Both the position numbers and the translations under genes were made by a program. A DNA stretch of 5,708 nt from Chlamydiota bacterium (lineage in GTDB: Bacteria > Chlamydiota > Chlamydiia > Chlamydiales > SM23-39), in the NCBI GenBank assembly GCA_027449725.1, contig DAIDLB010000274.1, positions 1 through 5,708 of the forward strand, written 5' to 3'. Shown here in pieces: positions 1 through 5,630 of the stretch. Position 1 is the first letter of the stretch, and each line of letters starts with the position of its first letter. The notes beneath the pieces are model-generated. The model was given only the letters and a program-made list of their open reading frames with translations. It had not been told where the DNA came from and searched no databases.

Positions 1-2
1 GA

Positions 3-1463
3 CAATCGTATCTTGATCCCAACAACGAATGGGCGAATGCAACCCACGCAGCAATCATCGGGGACATGAAAGACGAGCTATCCTTAGGAGCGCTCGAAAT
101 CCCCAACTCCCACACGCCCCTTTCTGAAAATCCTTATCGCATTGAAGATCTTCCGCCCGGCGAAGATTGGATGATCTTCAATCCCGGATTGCTCCTCCGA
201 AAACCGGAAAATGAGTCCTTTTTGAACCACTTTCTCGCCATCAGCAAGACATTCGTACAATCTTCGTTCAAAATACAGGTTCCCGATGCACCGTATCATT
301 TTGCAGGATTGGCCATGCTCCCTCTGGAATCCCATGACCGCTTTCAACCGGACGATTGGATCCATCTGCTCGACCGATTGCTCGAATACCGGATTCTTCT
401 AACCGATGAAAATCACACGTACTCTCCCCAAAACACCCAATATTTCTGCAGCGAATTTGTGTGGGAGTGCGTTCAATTGGCAAGGCTTGTGCAAACACAC
501 CCCGACATTTACCAACGGATCGAACAGCTTCAAAAGGAAATCGACATTCTCAATCCCCAGCATCGACAAAAGTCTCTGAAGGCGCTTTATTGGGAATTTC
601 AAGACGAGCTTGCAACCAGCAAAGACGACCCTCTGTTTTTATTTCCTTCCCGCTTTGCGACTCCTGCGAAGCTCATCGCATTTGCCCGATCCCACAATCT
701 CCCGGTCAGGCGCATCGCCAATCGCAACAGGACACTACCCTGGTTGAATCTGCGCGACACGGCTACGAGCTGGGTCGGCAGCCGCCTGTTCAAAAAAGGC
801 CTTTCATGCGCTTTGGAGAGGCCCGTAGAAATGATCCTAATAGATTTGGAACGGAAGATCCTAAATAAGGAGGCTATCGCAAAAGACGACCCCGGTGTGC
901 AATGTCTCATCGAACATCTCTCTTCTCAATCTACTTACAGCAAAGAAACACTGGAATGCATGATCTGGGAATGCCTCGCCGCAGCTCCTGAAGAGCGCGC
1001 CGCTTGTCCGGAAACCTGCCTTGGGAAAACGCTGACCTGGCGGGAAAAACTCACCCTCGCTTTCACCGCAATCGCCATCGACCGCACTTTGGACCGTTTG
1101 ATTGAGACGGGCCAATTAGAGCGCTTCCTGGACGAAGTTATTCTGAACCACCAGGTTCCCGAACAGCTGACAATCGCCACACTGACCGATCAGCTATTCG
1201 CTTCGGAGCGCTTGGGTTTTTATGAATCTTTCGCCTCTCCAGGGAAAGTCCTGTCTTCGGCGGAAAATTACATGATCCGCCAGTACGCGCGGTATTTCCT
1301 CTCCGACGCCGATCTCTACAAGCATTTTCCCCTGGGCCTTTTGGCATCGGAAAAAGTCTTTGAAACAATCGGGTGGGAGCACACCCCGCCCGCAAAAAAA
1401 TTGAGCGGCTTCATCCAAGAGTATCTGGAGAAAAAAATGAAGGCTGCTGCCAGTAGTCCTTAA
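3..1463 (+). CDS. Partial CDS: putative permuted papain-like (YiiX/NlpC-P60-type) cysteine hydrolase with large C-terminal extension
   Basis: The reading frame is open from the left edge (position 3) to TAA at 1461-1463, giving 486 visible residues. The first ATG (66) is probably internal: no good ribosome binding site precedes it, and the 21 codons before it read as plausible protein containing THAAIIGD (42-65). That segment resembles the His motif of permuted papain-like enzymes (HxxIxxGD). The partner motif would be YFCSEFVWE, with Cys at 447-449 (residue 128 counted from ATG 66), matching the YCSELVW-type Cys motif that follows the His in circularly permuted NlpC/P60, YiiX and LRAT proteins. 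The His-Cys distance is about 135 residues, somewhat longer than I expect for the fold. Residues after about 140 (counted from ATG 66) look largely helical, contain a small Cys cluster (C298, C303, C314, C318) and match no family I know. No membrane segment is evident in the visible part; a signal peptide would lie outside. If the fold is right, it would hydrolyse amide or ester bonds in peptidoglycan, lipid or protein; the substrate is unknown. The gene converges with gpsA. I am confident of the CDS and moderately confident of the fold. Confidence 0.85.
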   Translation, partial: QSYLDPNNEWANATHAAIIGDMKDELSLGALEIPNSHTPLSENPYRIEDLPPGEDWMIFNPGLLLRKPENESFLNHFLAISKTFVQSSFKIQVPDAPYHFAGLAMLPLESHDRFQPDDWIHLLDRLLEYRILLTDENHTYSPQNTQYFCSEFVWECVQLARLVQTHPDIYQRIEQLQKEIDILNPQHRQKSLKALYWEFQDELATSKDDPLFLFPSRFATPAKLIAFARSHNLPVRRIANRNRTLPWLNLRDTATSWVGSRLFKKGLSCALERPVEMILIDLERKILNKEAIAKDDPGVQCLIEHLSSQSTYSKETLECMIWECLAAAPEERAACPETCLGKTLTWREKLTLAFTAIAIDRTLDRLIETGQLERFLDEVILNHQVPEQLTIATLTDQLFASERLGFYESFASPGKVLSSAENYMIRQYARYFLSDADLYKHFPLGLLASEKVFETIGWEHTPPAKKLSGFIQEYLEKKMKAAASSP

Positions 1464-1532
1464 CAAAAATTCTCGAGACAATTTCGAGCTTTGACGCCGA
1501 AATTGCTCCGAGAATTTTTGTTAAGAACTACT
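1452..1532. terminator. Bidirectional Rho-independent terminator between convergent genes
   Basis: A long inverted repeat has outer arms 1452-1475 and 1509-1532 that pair at 23 of 24 positions (only C1458/A1526 mismatches). A 3x3 internal loop follows, then an inner 8-bp stem (1479-1486 CAATTTCG with 1498-1505 CGAAATTG) and a loop of 11 nt. The part nearest the loop acts as the hairpin, with AACAAAAATT before it and AATTTTTGTT after it, so each strand has a T-rich stretch downstream of the stem. The arms cover the last three codons and stop of the upstream gene and two bases of the gpsA stop. It is well placed to end transcription from both sides. Confidence 0.85.
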
Positions 1533-2532
1533 ACAAGTGCTCTTCCTTGATCGCCCGCTGAAGGAGCGCCTGGACTGCGAGCTTGGGGTGCATCCCCTCG
1601 TAGATGATCGCATGGGTCACTTCGGTGATGGGAATGGGGATGCCGTGCTTGCGTCCAAGCTGGAGCGCCGAGACGCAGGTGTAGATCCCCTCGACCGCCA
1701 TCCCGATCTTTTGGCGGGCCCCTTCCGGTGAAAACCCTTCCGCAATCAGGCGGCCGTAGCGATAGTTCCGGCTATGGGTGGAAAGACAGGTGACGCAAAG
1801 GTCGCCAAGGCCCGAAAGGCCGTTGAGCGTCTCCGGCTTGCACTCCTTGACGACGCAGAGCTTCCGGATTTCGTGGAGGCCGCGCGTCATGAGGGCGGCC
1901 TTCGTATTGTCGCCGCAGCCGAGGCCATCCGAGATCCCGCACGCGATCGCCATGATGTTCTTCATCGCCCCGCCAAAGCAGACGCCAAGCAGGTCGGAAT
2001 TCGGATAGACGCGGAAGGTGGGGGTATTGCACATCTCGCGGATCTCCATCATGAGGGCCGGATCGTAAGCGGAGCAGACGACCGACGTGGGCAGCTGGCA
2101 AACGACCTCTTCGGCGTGGCTCGGGCCGCTGAGGCAGCCGATGAGGGGGCTTTCAGGGACGCCCATCAGCTCGGCGATCACTTCGGGCAGAAGAAGCCCC
2201 GATTGCTGCTCAATCCCTTTCGACGTGAGGATGACCGAGCAGCGGATAGGCCCTCGCCGGAGCACCTCGCTGAAAACGGAGCGGATGCCCGAGGAGGTGA
2301 CGCTCTCGATGATCATATCGGCCGATTCCAGCGCCTCGTCAAGATCGCTCGTAAAGCGGATATTTTCCGGAGCAAGGGCGCCTGCGAGCTTTGGGTGGGC
2401 GCGGCTCTCTTGCAACTCGTCGGCGAATTCTTTCCGCCGTGTCCAGACGGTGACCGAATACCCCTTGTTCGCAAGAAGGGAGGCGATGGCAAAACCCCAG
2501 GTTCCGGCTCCAAGATAAGCAATTTTTTTCAT
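1531..2532 (-). CDS. gpsA: NAD(P)H-dependent glycerol-3-phosphate dehydrogenase
   Basis: This cytosolic enzyme reduces dihydroxyacetone phosphate to sn-glycerol-3-phosphate, the backbone precursor of phospholipids. The 333-residue length is normal for the family. The N-terminal Rossmann motif GAGTWG is at residues 8-13 and is followed by a typical beta-alpha-beta stretch. LTSKGIE (102-108) holds the conserved Lys105, and GPSHAEEV (136-143) is a family signature. GGAMKNIMAIACG (187-199) carries the catalytic Lys191. NTKAAL (209-214), GLSGLGDL (238-245) and SRNYRYG (254-260) complete the C-terminal helical substrate domain. No key residue is missing. The ATG at 2532 is the natural start because the Rossmann strand begins at residue 3, although no Shine-Dalgarno sequence precedes it. 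It is the last gene of the cluster, 11 nt after the pyrophosphorylase stop, and ends at the bidirectional terminator. The order pyrophosphorylase-gpsA is as I recall it from Chlamydia. Confidence 0.97.
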   Translation of the reverse strand: MKKIAYLGAGTWGFAIASLLANKGYSVTVWTRRKEFADELQESRAHPKLAGALAPENIRFTSDLDEALESADMIIESVTSSGIRSVFSEVLRRGPIRCSVILTSKGIEQQSGLLLPEVIAELMGVPESPLIGCLSGPSHAEEVVCQLPTSVVCSAYDPALMMEIREMCNTPTFRVYPNSDLLGVCFGGAMKNIMAIACGISDGLGCGDNTKAALMTRGLHEIRKLCVVKECKPETLNGLSGLGDLCVTCLSTHSRNYRYGRLIAEGFSPEGARQKIGMAVEGIYTCVSALQLGRKHGIPIPITEVTHAIIYEGMHPKLAVQALLQRAIKEEHL

Positions 2533-2542
2533 ACGCGAGGCA

Positions 2543-2551
2543 ATTATACCA
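2543..2551 (-). promoter_or_regulatory. Extended -10-like element just upstream of gpsA
   Basis: Read on the minus strand, 2551-2543 is TGGTATAAT, a perfect extended -10 (TGnTATAAT). It lies 10 nt before the gpsA ATG and includes the TAA stop of the preceding gene. No convincing -35 is seen: TTGAAA occurs only 12 bp upstream, which is too close. If used, transcription would start about 3-5 nt before the ATG and give a nearly leaderless gpsA mRNA. The match could also be chance arising from the Val codon and stop (GTA TAA T). Confidence 0.35.
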
Positions 2552-3617
2552 CGAGCAGCCTTTCAATTTCTCCTATACTTTTTTTTTCTTTGAGAGGCGC
2601 ATAGCAAGAATTTCTTTCCGAGAAGAGGGCGCAGGGCCTTTTTGCAAATCCCAGGGCGTCGGTGATGAACCGCTCTCCCTTCCACGCTTGCCGCTTGCCA
2701 CCGGGCCAGGCGGGGGTCGACTTCCACGCCCAATGCAAAGGAAAATCTTTTTTGGCAAGCGCTTGGACCAGGCCGAGATCGAGCGTGAAGAGACCGGTAT
2801 TCGCAAAGCTGTTTTCAACCCTTTGCGCATCCGTCAGCTCGGCAAACTCCAGATTGGCCAGACGCCCCTCGATCCGGACGAGGCGCCCCATCGGCTCTTC
2901 GCTCTTCTCGAGCCGGATGCACTTCAGGGAGAGATCGGCGCCGCTCGCCTCGTGGAAGGCGGCGAGTTCGGGATCGAGCGGATCGGCAAGCGGATTATCG
3001 ACAGGGACAATATGGAGAATCTCGATCCCCTCGGCTTCGAGCCGCTGGAGCACGCCGGAGCGCTCCATCGCGGCAAAGACGCTCCCGTTGCCGTCCGGCC
3101 CCTCCGCAATCTGGCCGGGGACCATCCAAAACCATTTCCCCTCTTCGTCGAGAAGAGGGAGCGTATCTTGGGAAAAGAAAAAGAGCTTTTGCGCACCGAA
3201 GCGATTTTGCCGGTCGAAATAGGAAAGGGTCTCCTCGTGGTTGAGGCGCGAAGTGAGAATGGCTGCCGGCGCATCGGAACGCATCTTTTCAAAGTGGCGC
3301 TGAAAGAGCGTCTTGCCGAGAAGCGGATAGCATCCTTTCGGCCTTTCAAAACCAAGCCGGCTCCCCTGGCCGCCCGCTAAAAAAAGGGCGGCCCCCTTTT
3401 TGACTGCCTTGCTCGACACGGAAGATCCGGGATCCAAAAACGGCTCGAACACATGCCGCTTCTCTCTCTTTCGCCAGGAAGCCTGCAAATCGGACGGCTC
3501 CCATCTTCGAAGCTGAGACACGCATAGAGCCGTCTGTTCCTCGGAAAAGAGGTCGAGATCTCCAATCAAATGCTCTTGGCCAAATCGGGAGAGAAGCTCT
3601 TTTGCTTCGCTATGCAC
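2544..3617 (-). CDS. UDP-N-acetylglucosamine/UDP-glucose pyrophosphorylase, UDPGP (UAP1/AGX1-like) family, short form
   Basis: The family transfers UMP from UTP to a sugar-1-phosphate (GlcNAc-1-P or Glc-1-P), making the UDP-sugar donor for envelope glycans. I start it at the GTG at 3617 (357 residues), which has a strong GGAGG five nt upstream and overlaps the previous gene by 8 bp. The ATG at 3686 would only add 23 residues that are an out-of-frame reading of the upstream gene. Numbered from the GTG, the nucleotide-binding loop LAGGQGSRLG is at 80-89, PKG at 93-95, GPDGNG at 173-178 and VDNPLADP at 206-213. EPMGRLV (241-247), LEFAEL (256-261) and KGERFITDALGFAKR (313-327) follow, then APLK near 340-343. 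These align well with human-type UAP1 blocks, including the stretch ending in SPLKN. The protein stops soon after this, so the roughly 100-residue C-terminal domain of eukaryotic members is absent. Substrate (GlcNAc-1-P versus Glc-1-P) cannot be settled by eye. It follows the GT9-like gene and precedes gpsA. Confidence 0.92.
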   Translation of the reverse strand: MHSEAKELLSRFGQEHLIGDLDLFSEEQTALCVSQLRRWEPSDLQASWRKREKRHVFEPFLDPGSSVSSKAVKKGAALFLAGGQGSRLGFERPKGCYPLLGKTLFQRHFEKMRSDAPAAILTSRLNHEETLSYFDRQNRFGAQKLFFFSQDTLPLLDEEGKWFWMVPGQIAEGPDGNGSVFAAMERSGVLQRLEAEGIEILHIVPVDNPLADPLDPELAAFHEASGADLSLKCIRLEKSEEPMGRLVRIEGRLANLEFAELTDAQRVENSFANTGLFTLDLGLVQALAKKDFPLHWAWKSTPAWPGGKRQAWKGERFITDALGFAKRPCALFSERNSCYAPLKEKKSIGEIERLLVV

Positions 3618-4524
3618 GGTCCCCTCCGAACAGCGTTTCCAACACAGTCTTCGCCTCGATGGCCCCGGAGTCGCGGTGCGCTCCAATCAGGGGTCGATGG
3701 ACTAGAAGGGGGTTGGGCGATGCAACGTTTTGTTTGAGGATGCCGTGCTTCGGATCGGCCCAGAGCGAGACGATCTGTAGAGGGAAAGGCTGATCGAGGT
3801 AGTAGGCCATCGAAAGGACGCCCGAATCGGGAGCGATGAGATGACTGCAGCGGTTTTTGAGGATCGAAAGAAGCTCGAAGAGCGTCGTTTTTCCTCTGAG
3901 ATCGATGATCTGGCCGCTTTCATAGCGCGGCTCTTTGCCAAACCCAAAGAGGATGACCCGCGCATTCGGATACTGGCGAAGGGCGTCGAAAAACTCGCGC
4001 CAACGGTTCTCCGGCCAGTTGCGCCAAAGGCCGTAGTTCGTCTCTGCGGAGGCTTGCGCGCCAATATAGACAAGCCCTTCTTCCAACCCGAATTTTTTCC
4101 ATAAATCGTCGTGAAGAGGGTTCCAGAAGAGGCGGGGGACAAGCGTCCCGTGCTGCCAACGGACCCAGTCGGTCGGATTGGGCCACGGGATGATCCAATC
4201 AAACTCTTTGGGATCGCGGCCAATCTCCCGAAGCGACGCCTCCACATCATACGGCTCCCCCCGCTTCCAGCCGCGGGCGGCAAACGCTTGCACCCCTTCG
4301 AGGAGGGAAAAGCCATCGATCAGGTTTTCGCGGACCAAAAAAGAAATTTCCGCACCGGGAACAAGAGAGCGGATCCGGTGGACGACGGCATAGAGGCCGA
4401 GCGCGATGTCGCCGAGGCCGCGGTTCCAGGCGAGAAGGACTTTTTTATCCCCCCGTTTGGCCGCGCGCCTGCAGAGCGAGTCGAGGCGGTTCGGCAAAAT
4501 AAGCCTCGCAACCGTCCTAAACAC
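3610..4524 (-). CDS. Divergent GT9-like glycosyltransferase (heptosyltransferase-related)
   Basis: It appears to be a second GT-B glycosyltransferase related to ADP-heptose:LPS heptosyltransferases, acting at the cytoplasmic face of the inner membrane. I choose the GTG at 4524 (304 residues). It overlaps the waaF stop by 8 bp, has AGGCGG (one base from AGGAGG) 4 nt upstream, and the ATG at 4608 would only add out-of-frame waaF codons. From the GTG, KKVLLAWNRGLGDIALG (residues 27-43) matches the GT9 N-terminal strand and its conserved Gly-Asp (D39). YGLWRNWPENRW (164-175) aligns with the phosphate-binding segment YGSAKCWPPERF of the neighbouring WaaF, with Arg168 at the position of the conserved Lys. 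DLRGKTTLFELLSIL (208-222) and APDSGVLSMAYYLD (231-244) match the acidic/Ser nucleotide-binding region (TNDSGPMHIGAALG in WaaF). It lacks the Cys cluster found in WaaF. It lies between waaF and the pyrophosphorylase and is probably translationally coupled to both. The acceptor and sugar are unknown. Confidence 0.85.
   Translation of the reverse strand: MFRTVARLILPNRLDSLCRRAAKRGDKKVLLAWNRGLGDIALGLYAVVHRIRSLVPGAEISFLVRENLIDGFSLLEGVQAFAARGWKRGEPYDVEASLREIGRDPKEFDWIIPWPNPTDWVRWQHGTLVPRLFWNPLHDDLWKKFGLEEGLVYIGAQASAETNYGLWRNWPENRWREFFDALRQYPNARVILFGFGKEPRYESGQIIDLRGKTTLFELLSILKNRCSHLIAPDSGVLSMAYYLDQPFPLQIVSLWADPKHGILKQNVASPNPLLVHRPLIGAHRDSGAIEAKTVLETLFGGDRA
3618..3630 (-). promoter_or_regulatory. 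Shine-Dalgarno site that fixes the pyrophosphorylase start at GTG 3617
   Basis: On the minus strand the bases before GTG 3617 read TTCGGAGGGGACC, giving GGAGG with a 5-nt gap to the start codon. The site sits inside the final codons of the GT9-like gene (Gly-Gly-Asp-Arg-Ala-stop). It supports translation initiation at this GTG and argues against the longer frame from ATG 3686. Confidence 0.8.
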
Positions 4525-5563
4525 GGGCCCGCCTGCGCTCCAGCACGCGCCGGGCGACCTCCTCGACAGTGATGCCGCGCATGCACCGGAAATCGATCGG
4601 GCAGACACGCTCGAAACAGGGAGAACAGCTCACCTGCTTTCGGATCACCGCTTCGCTCTGGCCAAAGGGACCTGTCAGCGCGTCATCCGTCGAGCCAAAG
4701 AGGGCGACAAGCGGAGTCCCCAGAGCGGCTCCGATATGCATCGGCCCGCTGTCGTTCGTCACGAGGACGTCGCATAATTTGATCAGACAAACCAGCTCCC
4801 GGAGATCGGTCGCTCCGGCCAAGTCCATTACGCGGGGAGGCAGGTCCTGGACGACTTCCTTAACGAGGCCCCCGGTTTTTTCGTCCCCGAAAAAGAGGAT
4901 GAATGACTCCGGATCTTTGTCTAAAAGCTGCTGGGCCAGCGCGCGGAACCGCTCGGGCGGCCAGCATTTGGCCGAGCCGTAGGCAGCCCCCGGATTGATG
5001 CCGATGAGCGGAGCGCCGTCGGAATAGCCCCGCTGCGTAAGAAGCTCTTTCGCATTCCTGATTTCTTCTTCGGTCAGATAGAGCCTGGGGGCTGTCTGGC
5101 TCTTTTCAATTCCCAAGGACTTGAGAATGCGCTTATAGAAATCGACCTGATGCACTTTCTTTGTTGGCCACGCCACGCCGTCAGTCAGGAAAAGAGAGCG
5201 GAGCCTGGCGCGATAGCCGACTCTTTTTGCCACCCGCCCCTGAAAAAAATACCAGGCGGAAGAAAAGGAGTTGGTGAGCAAAACGCCCAAATCGTACTGC
5301 CCTGTACGGAGCTTTCCGATCAAATCTGCATCGCCTACGCGGCGCAAAAAGCCGTAGCCCGGCTGCGAAAACGCGAAGATCTCATCGACGGCAGCGTCTT
5401 TCTTCAATAAATCGGCGAGGTGCGCTTTGCACATCGCAGTGATCTCGGCGTCGGGAAACCGGCGCCTCAAATCGGTAAGCACCGGTGTCGCCATGACCAG
5501 GTCTCCGACCCAGTTAGGCATCCGGACGATGATTTTCTTGAATTCGTTTTTCTTTACTGGCAT
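4517..5563 (-). CDS. waaF: Lipopolysaccharide heptosyltransferase II, WaaF-like (GT9)
   Basis: WaaF transfers the second L-glycero-D-manno-heptose from ADP-heptose to the inner core of LPS at the cytoplasmic side of the inner membrane. The 348 residues match the family length. KKIIVRMPNWVGDLVMATP (9-27) is the N-terminal GT9 block with the conserved Asp21. NPGAAYGSAKCWPPERF (190-206) contains the donor-binding Lys199. TNDSGPMHIGAALGTPLVALFG (269-290) and STDDALTGPFG (291-301) are classic WaaF blocks. CSPC (313-316) with Cys321 and Cys327 forms the Cys cluster usual near the WaaF C terminus. The start is ATG 5563, eight residues before the first beta strand; the preceding bases contain no Shine-Dalgarno sequence. 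It is the first recognisable gene of the cluster and overlaps the next gene by GTGTTTAG. The specific acceptor could differ from enterobacterial core because chlamydial core structures vary. Confidence 0.92.
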   Translation of the reverse strand: MPVKKNEFKKIIVRMPNWVGDLVMATPVLTDLRRRFPDAEITAMCKAHLADLLKKDAAVDEIFAFSQPGYGFLRRVGDADLIGKLRTGQYDLGVLLTNSFSSAWYFFQGRVAKRVGYRARLRSLFLTDGVAWPTKKVHQVDFYKRILKSLGIEKSQTAPRLYLTEEEIRNAKELLTQRGYSDGAPLIGINPGAAYGSAKCWPPERFRALAQQLLDKDPESFILFFGDEKTGGLVKEVVQDLPPRVMDLAGATDLRELVCLIKLCDVLVTNDSGPMHIGAALGTPLVALFGSTDDALTGPFGQSEAVIRKQVSCSPCFERVCPIDFRCMRGITVEEVARRVLERRRARV

Positions 5564-5572
5564 GGCCAGAAT

Positions 5573-5599
5573 ACTATAGGGCGCACACCCGTTTCACAA
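5573..5599 (-). promoter_or_regulatory. Candidate promoter for the waaF-gpsA cluster
   Basis: On the minus strand TTGTGA (5599-5594) and TATAGT (5578-5573) are separated by 15 nt. The -10 matches five of six consensus bases and the -35 four of six, but the spacer is shorter than the preferred 17. The -10 ends 9 nt before the waaF ATG, so a transcript from it would carry a leader of only about 3 nt. This is a weak candidate. If the upstream minus-strand frame is real, the cluster may instead be read through from it. Confidence 0.3.
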
Positions 5600-5630
5600 G
5601 GAAAAAGATTGGCGGCTTTGATTCGATCCT

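Noticed and set aside
461..868. Plus-strand open frame (135 codons) inside the first gene
   Set aside because: It is a different frame of the hydrolase-like gene, with Arg/Ser/Pro-rich translation and no supporting motif.
1452..1532. Inverted repeat as the ends of an insertion sequence or a small mobile element
   Set aside because: Only about 33 bases lie between the arms, there is no transposase or target duplication, and the placement between two convergent stops fits a terminator.
1774..2604. Long plus-strand open frame (276 codons) opposite gpsA
   Set aside because: It lies antisense to a gpsA with all family motifs, has low-complexity Ala/Arg/Asp-rich translation, and is explained by the high GC and codon bias of gpsA.
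2688..3380. Plus-strand open frame (230 codons) opposite the pyrophosphorylase
   Set aside because: It is antisense to the conserved UDPGP blocks, has no recognisable motif or ribosome binding site, and is an expected shadow of GC-rich coding.
3618..3686. ATG at 3686 as start of the pyrophosphorylase
   Set aside because: The extra 23 residues are an out-of-frame reading of the GT9-like gene, while GTG 3617 has GGAGG at ideal spacing.
4525..4608. ATG at 4608 as start of the GT9-like gene
   Set aside because: The extra 28 residues overlap the waaF C terminus out of frame, and GTG 4524 gives the same 8-bp overlap as the next junction.
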